The notes beneath the pieces are model-generated. The model was not told where the DNA came from. It searched no databases and saw nothing but the letters and a program-made list of their open reading frames with translations. From assembly GCF_009755225.1 (NCBI RefSeq), contig NZ_WQKZ01000002.1, positions 372,001-436,000 of the forward strand: 64,000 nucleotides of DNA. Direction: 5' to 3'. Both the position numbers and the translations under genes were made by a program. This DNA is from Hymenobacter ginkgonis. GTDB taxonomy: Bacteria; Bacteroidota; Bacteroidia; Cytophagales; Hymenobacteraceae. Below, in pieces: positions 42,315-51,493 of the stretch. Positions within the stretch are counted from its first letter, which is position 1. Every line of letters begins with the position of its first letter.

Positions 42315-42600
42315 GCTGAGGGCAACATACGGCCGCCGGTGCGTGCAGTGCGGCTTCCACCAGTTCTTCTACCAACGCATCGAGGCCGTGGTACCAGTCG
42401 ATGTGGGGCGAGGTAACACCGCAGCCGCCCGGCTTGGGCGGGCACGTCGTCACACGCCAGCGGTAGTGGCACTGCGGGCACGTGCCGGCCGTTTCAAAGG
42501 TATCCCACACGTGCCCGCAGCGGCACTGCCAATGTGCTCCGCCATCGGGTTCCCAGTGGCAGTGGGGGCAATATATCTCGATGGTTGAGTCGGTGGGCAT
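42304..42600 (-). CDS. small zinc-ribbon protein
   Basis: 98 residues with three close Cys pairs: YCPHCHWEPDGGAHWQCRCG (10-29) and TCPQCHYRW (40-48), plus a further TTCPPKPGGCG. These look like two zinc ribbons. The C-terminal half (WYHGLDALVEELVEAALHAP) is helical. It overlaps the DUF2157 start by 11 bases. Function unknown. Confidence 0.7.
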   Translation of the reverse strand: MPTDSTIEIYCPHCHWEPDGGAHWQCRCGHVWDTFETAGTCPQCHYRWRVTTCPPKPGGCGVTSPHIDWYHGLDALVEELVEAALHAPAAVCCPQHES

Positions 42601-42628
42601 AAGGGATAAATTAGTGATTATTATCGCT

Positions 42629-43345
42629 TTACGCAGGCTTGCGGGCGCGGGTCATCTCACGCTTGCCGGGGGGGCCGGGCAGCTTTTCGGTGAGCCAGCC
42701 CGCCGCCCGCAGGTTGCGCCGAAACTGGCCCTGGGCGCAGTAGCTCACCAGCACCGCGCCGGGTGCGGCGGCCGCGTAGAGCGTGGCAAATACTTCTGCC
42801 GTCCACAGCTCGGGCTGCTTTTCGGGGGCGAAGGCGTCGAAATAAAATAGGTTGTAATAGCCGGCCGGCAAACTAGCCGCCTGCACCGGCGCCTGTATTT
42901 TGGTCAGGCTAAAACCGGGCGCTAAGTCGTCGGCCTCGCCCCAGGGTGCGGCGTGCAACTGCGCAAACGCGCGGCTAAGCGCCGGGTCGGCGGCCCACTG
43001 TGGCGCCAGGGCGGCGACCGTGGCGGGGGGTAGGGGCACGGTTTCGTAGCCGTCGTAGGCTACGGCCACCCCGGCTTGCTGGGCAGCAGCTAAGGTTAGC
43101 AAAGCGTTAAGCCCCGTGCCCAGCCCCACCTCCAGCAGCCGCAGGGGTAGCTGGCCCGGCTGGCCCAAGCCCGCCGCCATCACCGCCGCCAAGCCCGCCG
43201 CCAGAAACACGTGGCGCGACTCCTGCGCCGCGCCGTGGCGCGAGTGGTAATGCTCGTCGAGGGCCGGCACGTAGAGCGTGGGCGAGCCATCGGCCGTGGC
43301 GCGCACCTCTACTTTTGGGCTTTCCAAAAATTGCTCACTGCTCAT
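42629..43345 (-). CDS. mnmD: tRNA (mnm5s2U34) methyltransferase MnmD
   Basis: 238 residues. The SAM motif LRLLEVGLGTGLNALLTLA (about 69-86), the catalytic-type FYFDAFAPEKQPELW (about 178-192) and TADGSPTLYVPALDEHYHSR at the N-terminus match the MnmD/DUF752 family. It completes the 5-methylaminomethyl group at tRNA wobble uridine; the FAD domain of MnmC is absent, as usual outside enterics. Downstream of it lies the zinc-ribbon gene (28 bases), possibly in the same transcript. Confidence 0.9.
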   Translation of the reverse strand: MSSEQFLESPKVEVRATADGSPTLYVPALDEHYHSRHGAAQESRHVFLAAGLAAVMAAGLGQPGQLPLRLLEVGLGTGLNALLTLAAAQQAGVAVAYDGYETVPLPPATVAALAPQWAADPALSRAFAQLHAAPWGEADDLAPGFSLTKIQAPVQAASLPAGYYNLFYFDAFAPEKQPELWTAEVFATLYAAAAPGAVLVSYCAQGQFRRNLRAAGWLTEKLPGPPGKREMTRARKPA

Positions 43346-43388
43346 TCGCTTACGCTTTTCGGCGGTTAATTAACTGTTTCTTGAAACC

Positions 43389-43826
43389 ATGGCCCGCGTA
43401 AAAATAGCCCTACCCCCCGCGTTTTTCTTCCGCACCGCGGTGCCTGTGCGCATCACGGACCTCAATTACGGCGCGCACCTCGGCAACGATGCGCTGCTGA
43501 GCATCCTGCACGAGGCGCGGGTGCAAGGGCTGGCGCACTTGGGCGTGAGCGAGTTTGACCCGGCTACCAAGTTGGGGTTCATCATGGCCGACGTGGCCAT
43601 CGAGTACAAGGCCGAAGCCTTCTACGGCGACGTGCTGCACCTCGACCTGGGCGCCGCGGATGTGGGCAAGTACGGCTTTGATATGGTCTATCAAGTCAAA
43701 AACCAGGCAGGCAAGGAAGTAGCCCGCGCCAAAACCGGGATGCTGGCGTTTGATTATAACACGCGCAAGCTGCGAGGGCTACCGGCGGAGCTTGCAGGGT
43801 ATCTTAGCCCACCAACTACCTACTAG
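43389..43826 (+). CDS. hotdog-fold acyl-CoA thioesterase
   Basis: 145 residues. The start VPVRITDLNYGAHLGNDALL with the following HEAR is the 4HBT hotdog signature, and IEYKAEAFYGDVLHLDL the middle strand pattern. It hydrolyses an acyl-CoA, substrate unknown. Divergent from mnmD by 43 bases. Confidence 0.85.
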   Translation: MARVKIALPPAFFFRTAVPVRITDLNYGAHLGNDALLSILHEARVQGLAHLGVSEFDPATKLGFIMADVAIEYKAEAFYGDVLHLDLGAADVGKYGFDMVYQVKNQAGKEVARAKTGMLAFDYNTRKLRGLPAELAGYLSPPTTY

Positions 43827-43869
43827 CCACGTTCTAATAATTAGAAAATTTACTGATTTATTCCTCAAT

Positions 43870-44298
43870 ATGGCTTCTATCTTACAAGCAGTTACCAGGA
43901 TAACGCTTTTAGGTAGCCTAGGCTTCGTGACGGCCTTGCCCAGTGCCGCCCAAAATAATGTGCCTCCACCCCCAGGATGGCCGTACCTACTGAGCAACGG
44001 TAAGCAAGTGACCCTTTCGGAAGCAATCCAGCAACGAATCGTCCGTCCGTGGCAAGTTATTTATGACCAGCATATAGACGGCTGGGTGTTCGTCAGTTTC
44101 ACAGTCATGCCCGACGGCGTGGTGAAAGATGCACGTATTGCCGAAAGCCTGCAATATGATTGTGATGTTGCGGCCCTGCTGGCGGTGCGGAAATTACCCC
44201 CATTTGAGCCGCTTGCACAAGCGGGCAAACCTGTTGCTACCTACATGACTGTTCCAGTAAGATTTAACTGGCGGGCCAAGCATCAACCGATAAAGTAG
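43870..44298 (+). CDS. exported TonB C-terminal-domain protein
   Basis: 142 residues from the ATG at 43870, signal peptide ending LPSAAQ, then a TonB_C-like domain (FVSFTVMPDGVVKDARIAES, LLAVRKLPPFEPLAQAGKPV). The Pro-rich spacer and membrane anchor of a true TonB are missing, so it is likely a periplasmic protein of the same fold rather than an energy transducer. AT-richer than its neighbours. The frame is open from 43750, inside the thioesterase gene. Confidence 0.75.
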   Translation: MASILQAVTRITLLGSLGFVTALPSAAQNNVPPPPGWPYLLSNGKQVTLSEAIQQRIVRPWQVIYDQHIDGWVFVSFTVMPDGVVKDARIAESLQYDCDVAALLAVRKLPPFEPLAQAGKPVATYMTVPVRFNWRAKHQPIK

Positions 44299-44342
44299 CG
44301 ATGTCGTCCTTCTCAATGGGAACCCAACGCATTGGCTGTTTG

Positions 44343-44350
44343 TATCTTTG
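44343..44350 (+). promoter_or_regulatory. TAnnTTTG -7 element of rlmN
   Basis: TATCTTTG ends six bases before the ATG at 44356, implying an almost leaderless mRNA; TTTG at 44339-44342 precedes it. Confidence 0.55.
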
Positions 44351-44355
44351 TACTT

Positions 44356-45432
44356 ATGCTGCTCGAACTCGAACTCGCCCCCGCTAAACGCGACATCCGC
44401 AAAACCTCACCCGACGACCTCAAGGCGTTCATGGTGGAGCACGGCGAAAAGCCGTTTCGCGCCAAGCAGGTGACGGAGTGGCTGTGGAAAAACACAGCCG
44501 GCTCGTTCGAGGAAATGAACAATATCTCGCTGAGCACCCGCGAGTTGCTCGCTCGGCACTTTGTCATCAACGGGGTGGCGGTGCAAAACCAGCAGCTCTC
44601 GAACGATGGCACCATCAAGTCGGCGTTCCGACTGCACGACGGCAACATCGTGGAGGGCGTGCTCATTCCGCACGACACGCGCATGACGGCCTGCATTTCG
44701 TCGCAGGTAGGCTGCTCGCTCACCTGCAAGTTTTGCGCTACCGGCTACATGGACCGCAAGCGCAACCTCGACGCGGCCGAGATTTATGACCAAGTGGTGC
44801 GCATTCGAGAGCAGTGCGAGGCGCAGTACGGCACGCCGCTCACCAACATCGTGTACATGGGCATGGGCGAGCCGCTGCTCAACTACGCCAACGTGGTGGA
44901 AAGTGTGCGCCGCATCACCGCGCCCGACGGCCTGAACATGGCCCCGCGCCGCATCACCATCAGCACCGCCGGCATTGCCAAGATGATAAAGAAGCTGGCC
45001 GATGACGACATTAAAGCTAACCTCGCCCTGAGCCTGCATGCGCCCAACGACGTGAAGCGCAACGAGATTATGCCCATCAACGAGGCTAATTCGCTGGCAG
45101 CGCTCAAAGACGCTTTGCAGTACTATCACCAGAAAACGGGTCGCAAGGTTACTTACGAATACATTGTATTCGAGAACTTTAACGATGGCCTGGAGGATGC
45201 TGCCGAGTTGTATACCATCTCGAAATGGCTACCTTGCAAGATTAACCTCATCGAGTACAACCCCATCGAGAACGCTGCTTACCAGAATGCCGAGGCCGAC
45301 AAAATCACGGCCTTCCATAAGTACCTGGCCGACCGCGGCGTGCAAACCAACATCCGCCGCTCGCGGGGCAAGGACATTGACGCTGCTTGCGGCCAGCTCG
45401 CGAATAAGGAAAAGGCTGAAGCGGCACTTTAG
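44356..45432 (+). CDS. rlmN: 23S rRNA (A2503-C2)/tRNA methyltransferase RlmN
   Basis: 358 residues. The radical-SAM cluster CSLTCKFC follows TACISSQVG, whose Cys matches the first catalytic cysteine of E. coli RlmN (Cys118), and DAACGQL near the C-terminus carries the methyl-carrying cysteine (Cys355). YMGMGEPLLNY and LSLHAPNDVKRNEIMPINEA are also diagnostic. It methylates A2503 in the peptidyl-transferase centre. An upstream TTG at 44332 would lie in the promoter element. The stop overlaps the stop of the convergent gene by three bases. Confidence 0.97.
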   Translation: MLLELELAPAKRDIRKTSPDDLKAFMVEHGEKPFRAKQVTEWLWKNTAGSFEEMNNISLSTRELLARHFVINGVAVQNQQLSNDGTIKSAFRLHDGNIVEGVLIPHDTRMTACISSQVGCSLTCKFCATGYMDRKRNLDAAEIYDQVVRIREQCEAQYGTPLTNIVYMGMGEPLLNYANVVESVRRITAPDGLNMAPRRITISTAGIAKMIKKLADDDIKANLALSLHAPNDVKRNEIMPINEANSLAALKDALQYYHQKTGRKVTYEYIVFENFNDGLEDAAELYTISKWLPCKINLIEYNPIENAAYQNAEADKITAFHKYLADRGVQTNIRRSRGKDIDAACGQLANKEKAEAAL

Positions 45433-46076
45433 AGCAGTTCGATACTCGTTATTTCGCGCACTTTCTGGTATTGCTGCGTGTCGGGTTGCAGTATTTCTAC
45501 TTCTTCCCAGGATACCCGCGCCTGCTGACCTTGTAGCTGTGGTAGCTTGCGTAGCAGCTCATCTGCTTTGTCGAACTGCCGTATCCAAGTAAAGTACGAT
45601 TTTTCGGCTTTATTAGCTTGAATTTCCAGCAACGCTATCCCTGTACCTGGTTTGCTCAGGGTACCGATTTTGCCGACTGTTTGACCCGTGGTTGCGGCCG
45701 TCGATTTGGTAGCGTCTTCCTTATCGGCCATTGCCATAAAATAGCCCATCGACGCAGGGCAGTCTTGCACCAATAAGGCTCCTACTTCCTCGCCCATCGT
45801 GCGCATGGTCACCTTATTGCTAAGGGCCTCTTGGCCATAAGCTTGTTTAATTATGTTCATATTTTTACCCGCCACACCCCCGAAGCACGCCACAAAAACC
45901 TGCTGAATTTGGCTTTTCGCCATTGTTTCGGGTTTCGTGACGGCCGTTTTCTTAGTAAGGCATGTGCACATATCGGCCGATAATTGCTCCTTGACAACCT
46001 CTTTGGTTTGGGCTAAGGCCCACTGCGCTTCTATAGTTAATAAACTAAAAATCAGAAATGTATATTTACGAAGCAT
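45429..46076 (-). CDS. exported protein of unknown function
   Basis: 215 residues from the ATG at 46076: signal peptide (MLRKYTFLIFSLLTIEAQWA then LAQ), a helical middle with paired cysteines (MCTCLTKK, ACFGG, QDCP), and a Ser/Thr/Ala-rich part (about 130-150) before a mixed alpha-beta end. AT-rich compared with rlmN. No family recognised. Confidence 0.65.
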   Translation of the reverse strand: MLRKYTFLIFSLLTIEAQWALAQTKEVVKEQLSADMCTCLTKKTAVTKPETMAKSQIQQVFVACFGGVAGKNMNIIKQAYGQEALSNKVTMRTMGEEVGALLVQDCPASMGYFMAMADKEDATKSTAATTGQTVGKIGTLSKPGTGIALLEIQANKAEKSYFTWIRQFDKADELLRKLPQLQGQQARVSWEEVEILQPDTQQYQKVREITSIELL

Positions 46077-46184
46077 GCGTTTAAAGAAATAAAAAAGAAA
46101 AATATCGGTCAAATATAAGTGTAGCACTATAAGTAGCACCAGGCCTAACAGCTATTATACTGTTACGGTACGCGACCTTCGGGG

Positions 46185-47090
46185 CTAGCGCTTGGGCACC
46201 ACTTTTCCAAAGCGATAAGCAAACTCCAGGTAAGCCGGGTAGATGCCGCCGAGGTCAGTAGCATAGAGCAGCCCTAGGCTGCCACTAGCACGGGCCGCGG
46301 CAACGCGCGCGCCCAGCAAGCCGCCAATTCCTTGCCCAACGATATACGTTTCGTCGATGAGAAAAAACCGGCGCGACACGCGCACGGCCCCGCCCAGTAC
46401 TACCACCGGCGTGCTGCTGGTTTCGCCCCGGGCGAAGGCATAGCCCAGCCCGGCCGTAAGGTTGGTATCGGCGGTGCCGTAGGTCGCTACGCCGTAGCCA
46501 ATGCCTGCCCCGTAGCCGAAGGCATTGGCGTAGAGCAGGCCGGCGCCCACACTAAACTTCTCGGTGACGGGCACGCTCACTTTGGGGGTAACGGCAAAGA
46601 CATTCAGCCCTAGGCCCGGTATAATAGGCACGAGTACCCCAACCGATATATTGTTGGTAATGCCGTAGTTGGCACCTACTAGGTACACGTCGATGTCTTG
46701 CACGTAGCCTTCGCCCCGGCGTAGGTTGCGGGCGGTAGGGGCAAAAAATAAGCGGGTGCCATTGCCTACGTCATCATAGCCGCGCCGGGCCTGCTCGGCA
46801 CTAATTGGCACTAGCTGACGCAGGTTGGCGCGCTGTACCGTCACCACTCCCAGGTCCTTGGTATCGAAGGTGAGGTCGAGGCTGGTAGCCGCTCGCAGCG
46901 TGCCTAAAAAGCTGGTTCCCGAGCGCAGCTCCACGCTGTACGTCTGCCCAATAACTTCCGTGCCCGGACCAATGAGCGCTGAGGTAGGGAGAGTAGTGGG
47001 TTGTGGTGCGCCCGGCAAAGCCGGCTGCTGCGCCCACGCCGACCCTGCTATTACCATCCAACACCCCACCGATAGTAAAAATAGACGCAT
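46185..47090 (-). CDS. outer-membrane beta-barrel-like protein
   Basis: 301 residues with a signal peptide (GCWMVIAGSAWAQ). The first domain (about 40-95, VELRSGTSFLGTLRAATSLD) is followed by a chain of alternating hydrophobic strands (VYLVGANYGITNNISVGVLV, FSVGAGLLYANAFGYGAGIG) ending in AYLEFAYRFGKVVPKR, the pattern of a small outer-membrane barrel. Function unknown. Confidence 0.7.
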   Translation of the reverse strand: MRLFLLSVGCWMVIAGSAWAQQPALPGAPQPTTLPTSALIGPGTEVIGQTYSVELRSGTSFLGTLRAATSLDLTFDTKDLGVVTVQRANLRQLVPISAEQARRGYDDVGNGTRLFFAPTARNLRRGEGYVQDIDVYLVGANYGITNNISVGVLVPIIPGLGLNVFAVTPKVSVPVTEKFSVGAGLLYANAFGYGAGIGYGVATYGTADTNLTAGLGYAFARGETSSTPVVVLGGAVRVSRRFFLIDETYIVGQGIGGLLGARVAAARASGSLGLLYATDLGGIYPAYLEFAYRFGKVVPKR

Positions 47091-47302
47091 CTAATCAGCA
47101 GCAGTGGCAATGTGGGTCACTACTGTTGTAAAGATGCGAAGAGGCAACGAGGTAGTTGCAACTATAATTACCTGAAATACAGACTTTAGCTAAACACGTT
47201 TTAGCCAACGCCTAAACAACAAAACAAGGGTTTACACTATTGTAAATCAATACGTTATCCTGAAAATTATCAGTTTTCTACCTGACTTTCAATCCGCTAT
47301 CC

Positions 47303-48271
47303 CTACCCCTGCCAGCGACCCTCACTTGGGGGGCGACCGGTAGCTTTTTCGCCTTCCGACTCGCCTTTGGGCACCTCGCGCACCTCAATGCGCACGGCGT
47401 GAATCTTGGGCTGTACCCGCTGGCCAAAGGCATCGGCGAACTCTTGGGTAAACTCGGCGCCGAAGAAGATAATGAGCGAAGAATAGTTGACCCAGACCAG
47501 TAGCACAATGGCCGAGCCCGCCGCCCCGAACGCCGAACCGGGGTTAGCCTTCGATATGTAAAAGGAAATCAAGTACTTGCCGATAATAAACAGTACTGCC
47601 GTGATAAAGGCCCCAATGCCTACATCGCGCCAGCGAATAATAGCATCGGGCAAGAACCGGTAGATGAGCGCAAAAAGCAGGGTAGTAACAATTAGCGAGA
47701 GGCTAAAATCGACGATGCGAATGGCGATTACGCCTGCCTCCGGGATGTGCCGCTGCAACCAACCCGTAAATACGCTCAGTACAGCGCTGACTACAAAGGA
47801 GATAAGTAAGAGTAGCGCCACGCTCAGAATGAGGCCAAACGAGAGCAGCCGCTGCTGCAAATACTGCCCAATGCCAATACCCTCGGTTTTCACCTTCAGG
47901 TTCCAGATATCGTTGATGCTTTCTTGCAGCGTTACGAAGAAGGTAGTAGCCGCAAAAATCAGCGTACCAAGGCCAATAACAGTGGCGAGCCCACTCTTTT
48001 GCTGCAAGGTGAATTTGGCAATACTTTCTTGCAGAAACGCCGCCGAATCGGCCCCCACCAAGCCTTTGAGCTGGCCATAAATTTGGCCCGTTAGCGCATC
48101 GCCGCCATACACGGCGCTGGCCGTGGTGATGACGATGAGCAGCAGCGGCGGCAGCGAAAAAATGGTGTAGTACGACAGCGCCGCGGCGTGCCGGAAGGAG
48201 TTGTTGGTACTAAACTCAGAGGCCGACGACTTGAGAATCGCCAGAATATCAGAGAATTTGTATTGAGCCAT
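47303..48271 (-). CDS. YihY/BrkB-family membrane protein
   Basis: 322 residues from the ATG at 48271 with six membrane segments and the family start FRHAAALSYYTIFSLPPLLL and the later GAAGSAIVLLVWVNYSSLII. Often called ribonuclease BN, wrongly. Function unsettled, possibly transport. The charged tail (about 285-322) is hydrophilic. The frame extends 54 codons upstream into Arg/Pro-rich sequence, which I leave out. Confidence 0.85.
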   Translation of the reverse strand: MAQYKFSDILAILKSSASEFSTNNSFRHAAALSYYTIFSLPPLLLIVITTASAVYGGDALTGQIYGQLKGLVGADSAAFLQESIAKFTLQQKSGLATVIGLGTLIFAATTFFVTLQESINDIWNLKVKTEGIGIGQYLQQRLLSFGLILSVALLLLISFVVSAVLSVFTGWLQRHIPEAGVIAIRIVDFSLSLIVTTLLFALIYRFLPDAIIRWRDVGIGAFITAVLFIIGKYLISFYISKANPGSAFGAAGSAIVLLVWVNYSSLIIFFGAEFTQEFADAFGQRVQPKIHAVRIEVREVPKGESEGEKATGRPPSEGRWQG

Positions 48272-48442
48272 TGCATCAGCAAAAAAAGTGCGGTACCCCT
48301 GCCCAACAGGCGGGCGGCTGGGCGCGCCTACCCCTCCGTTGTGCGGGGAGGGGTAGGCGGGTAGGGCCTGGCACCTAAAGGCGGCCCCAGCTTGAATACG
48401 GCGGCGGCAGTTTTTTGCCCGAAAAATGTTCAAAAAAATAAC

Positions 48443-49198
48443 CTACTCTGCGCGAAGCGTCCAGCTTAACGTTTCAATGGGGCTTTGGTGCAGCGCGGCG
48501 GCCAGCGCGGCATCGTCCCGAAATTGTAACTGCTGCAACTGCTGAGCTTCTACGCTTACGGCCAGCTCATTAGCCGCAAACGGCCACGGGCTGACGACCA
48601 CCTTTGTACCCGGCCCGGCAGGCTGCCGCACCACGTGCGCGGCGCGGTGCCCATGGCCCAGTGGCGCCGGATAAATTTCGACCGCGCGGCCCATCTCCGG
48701 CATCTCGTGGCGGCACAGAATGAGCGAGAGCCGGTCGCACCAGTGCAGCAGGTCGTAGGCCTGGCGCACCTGCGTTTTGGTGAGGCGCAGCTCCTTCGTC
48801 CAGCGCGCCTGGCTGGCGTGCAGCTCGTCCAAAAAAGCGGTTGTGGCCGGGCGGCTACCCCGCAGCGGCTCGTACAACGTACTCAGGTGCAGGCTAGTAA
48901 GCAAGCTGCGCCAGCGCCCCTGGAAGCGCGCCGCGTGTAGCACCCCGGCAGCCTGCTCAATCGAAAACTCCTGCTGGGTGAAGTTGGCGGGGGCGCCGAC
49001 GGGCGTGAGGCCATGGTGGCCGCCGCGCCCGTGCCAAGCGGCCTGCTCGTCGTCGTGCTGGGCCGTGGCAGCCAGTAGGCCCACCCAGCGGTCGGGGGGT
49101 AGGAAGGGCGGCCAGGCCCAGGCCAGCTGCGCGGCTAGCAGGGCGTGCGCCTGCTGGTAAACTATTTGCCAGCCAGTGGGGGTTGGGTTTACTATCAT
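48443..49198 (-). CDS. DUF3891 protein
   Basis: 251 residues from the ATG at 49198. The segments QQAHALLAAQLAWAW, LLAATAQHDDEQAAW, RWTKELRLTKTQVRQAYDLL and LLHWCDRLSLILCRHEMPE match DUF3891. The repeated His/Asp pairs suggest a helical metal-dependent fold of the HD type, but the family has no known activity. Nine codons more are open at the N-terminus (49225). Confidence 0.8.
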   Translation of the reverse strand: MIVNPTPTGWQIVYQQAHALLAAQLAWAWPPFLPPDRWVGLLAATAQHDDEQAAWHGRGGHHGLTPVGAPANFTQQEFSIEQAAGVLHAARFQGRWRSLLTSLHLSTLYEPLRGSRPATTAFLDELHASQARWTKELRLTKTQVRQAYDLLHWCDRLSLILCRHEMPEMGRAVEIYPAPLGHGHRAAHVVRQPAGPGTKVVVSPWPFAANELAVSVEAQQLQQLQFRDDAALAAALHQSPIETLSWTLRAE

Positions 49199-49311
49199 CG
49201 CAAAAAAACGGCGCCGCGCCCGCACTTATTGGGGGCAGCTCGGTTGTGCATACGCCCCGGCGGCGGCCCGAGTTAGCGCGCCTGCCGTGCGGACCGGGCG
49301 GCTGGCTCCCG

Positions 49312-49319
49312 TAGTTTTG
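49312..49319 (+). promoter_or_regulatory. TAnnTTTG -7 element of terC-type gene
   Basis: TAGTTTTG, 19 bases before the ATG at 49339. Confidence 0.5.
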
Positions 49320-49338
49320 CGGCCCCTACCCCCTCGGC

Positions 49339-50112
49339 ATGATTCCAGATATCCAGCAAATTATTGACAACCCGCTGGCGGCGCTCGCCCTCGTGGGCAA
49401 CCTGGTTATCATCGAAAGCCTGCTGTCGGTTGATAATGCGGCCGTGCTGGCCACGATGGTCGGCGACCTCGACCCCGAGCAGCGCAAAAAAGCGTTGCGC
49501 TACGGCATTTTTGGGGCGTATGTGTTTCGGGGCCTGTGCATTCTGTTTGCGTCCTACCTCATCGAATTTTGGTTTTTGAAACCCCTCGGCGGCTTGTATT
49601 TGCTGTACTTGGTGTGGGACCATTTTCGGGCCGGGCCCGCGCCCGACGAGGCCGACGGCGAGGCCATTGAGAAGGAAAAAAGCTGGCTCTACAAGAGCAC
49701 CCTGGGCCTAGTGGGGAAGTTCTGGGCCACTGTGGCGCTCATCGAGCTGATGGACTTGGCTTTTTCCATCGACAACGTATTTGCCGTGGTGGCTTTCACC
49801 AATAACTTGATTCTCATTTGCGTGGGGGTGTTTATCGGCATCTTGGCTATGCGGCTGGTGGCGCAGGCCTTCGTGGTGCTCATGGGCAAGTACCCGTTTC
49901 TGGAAACGGCGGCGTTTGTCATCATTGGCATTTTGGGGCTCAAGTTGCTGCTTTCGCTGGTCGAGCACTTCCTGCCTGCGCACCCGTTTTCTACCTTCCT
50001 CAGCAGCGAGACCGCCGACGTGGGCCTGACCGTGCTCACGGTGGCCGTGTTTGGGGTGCCGCTGCTTACGTCTCGGCTGCTGGGCTGGCCCCGCCGCTTG
50101 GGTGGGGGGTAG
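49339..50112 (+). CDS. TerC-family integral membrane protein
   Basis: 257 residues, about seven membrane segments. ESLLSVDNAAVLATMV (about 26-41) and LIELMDLAFSIDNVFAVVAF (about 136-155) each hold the conserved SxDN pair. TerC proteins are linked to metal ion export, for example manganese in YkoY-type members, and to tellurium resistance; the ion is not shown here. The stop TAG falls in GGGGGGGTAGGC, the recurring G-rich word. Confidence 0.9.
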   Translation: MIPDIQQIIDNPLAALALVGNLVIIESLLSVDNAAVLATMVGDLDPEQRKKALRYGIFGAYVFRGLCILFASYLIEFWFLKPLGGLYLLYLVWDHFRAGPAPDEADGEAIEKEKSWLYKSTLGLVGKFWATVALIELMDLAFSIDNVFAVVAFTNNLILICVGVFIGILAMRLVAQAFVVLMGKYPFLETAAFVIIGILGLKLLLSLVEHFLPAHPFSTFLSSETADVGLTVLTVAVFGVPLLTSRLLGWPRRLGGG

Positions 50113-50202
50113 GCTGCCAGCGGCCTGCGGGCCGCAAGATGAGCCTGCTATTTTTTTAATGTTCTTCACTATTTCGAATTCTACTGCAGGATTCTCCTCT
50201 AT

Positions 50203-51429
50203 TTGCTGACCGCCTTCCGCTCGCTCGCGCACCGCAATTTTCGTTTGTACTACGCGGGGCAATCGGTGTCGCTCATTGGCACCTGGATGCAACGACTGGC
50301 CGTGAGCTGGCTCGTGTACTCGGCCACGCATTCGAGCGTGCTGCTGGGAGTAGTGATGTTCGCGGGCCAGATTCCAACGCTAGTGCTGGCACCTTATGGC
50401 GGCACCGTGGCCGACCGCTACAGCCGCTACCGCGTGCTGCTCGCCACTCAAATAGCCTCATTTGTACAGGCTTGCCTACTGGCCGGATTGGTCCTGAACG
50501 GCTCCTACAACACCTGGGCGGTGGCAGGCCTAAGCCTGTTGCTGGGCACCATCAATGCCTTCGATATTCCGGCGCGGCAGTCGCTCATTGTGGAGCTGGT
50601 GGACGACCCTACCCACCTCGCCAACGCCATCGCGCTCAACTCGACAATGGTGAACCTAGCCCGGTTGCTGGGCCCAGCCGTGGCGGGCCTGCTGCTCACG
50701 TACTTCGGGCCAGGGCCGTGCTTTGTGGTGAATGCGCTCAGCTTTGGGGCCGTTATTGGGTCGCTGGTGCTCATGCGCATCGTGCCGCGGCCGGCCCGCA
50801 CGCACCGCCCCGGCGCCTGGGAGGGCCTGCGCGAAGGCTGGACCTACCTCCGCGGGGTGCCCGGTATACGCCGCCAAATTTGGCTGATGGCTGGCATCAG
50901 CTTCTGCGTGATGCCTTTTGGCACGCTGCTGCCGGTGTTTGCCAAAGATGTATTTCACGGGGCGGCAAGCACCTTTGGCTGGCTCAATAGCCTGTCGGGG
51001 CTAGGGTCGTTGGTGGGAGCATTTTACTTGGCTTCGCGGCCGGCGGGGGGTAGCCAGCGGCGGCTCATCAGCTACGCGGCGCTGGGGTTTTGCGGCAGCT
51101 TGCTAGGCTTTGCGAGCAGCCCGCAGCTGGGGGTAGCCCTAGGGTTTATTACGCTCAGCGGGGCAGGCATGATGCTCTTCATTGCGGGCACCAACACCTT
51201 CGTGCAAACCAACGTGGACGACCGTATGCGCGGCCGCGTGCTGAGCTATTACGTGATGGCTTTCCAGGGCATACAGCCACTGGGCAGCCTGCTGGTAGGC
51301 TGGCTTGCGCGCCACCTGGGCGCGCCGCACACGGTGCTGCTACAAGCCACGGCGGGGCTACTAGTCGTAGCTGCTTTTTGGCGAAAAAGTCAGTGGCGCG
51401 CCTCCTCAAGCCTTGCTGCTCCTGCTTGA
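50203..51429 (+). CDS. MFS transporter, EntS-like
   Basis: 408 residues, twelve membrane segments, with GTVADRYSRYRVLLATQ as the loop 2-3 motif (about 66-82), AFDIPARQSLIVELVDD and DRMRGRVLSYYVMAFQGIQP, all typical of the MFS_3/EntS drug or siderophore exporters. The start is a TTG; no ATG is in frame nearby. Substrate unknown. Same strand as terC, 90 bases apart. Confidence 0.87.
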   Translation: MLTAFRSLAHRNFRLYYAGQSVSLIGTWMQRLAVSWLVYSATHSSVLLGVVMFAGQIPTLVLAPYGGTVADRYSRYRVLLATQIASFVQACLLAGLVLNGSYNTWAVAGLSLLLGTINAFDIPARQSLIVELVDDPTHLANAIALNSTMVNLARLLGPAVAGLLLTYFGPGPCFVVNALSFGAVIGSLVLMRIVPRPARTHRPGAWEGLREGWTYLRGVPGIRRQIWLMAGISFCVMPFGTLLPVFAKDVFHGAASTFGWLNSLSGLGSLVGAFYLASRPAGGSQRRLISYAALGFCGSLLGFASSPQLGVALGFITLSGAGMMLFIAGTNTFVQTNVDDRMRGRVLSYYVMAFQGIQPLGSLLVGWLARHLGAPHTVLLQATAGLLVVAAFWRKSQWRASSSLAAPA

Positions 51430-51493
51430 CTTAGCGGGCGCGCTACTCGGCTTTAGCCAGCAAATTTCAACACCTGTAAGTTAGTAGCTGGCC

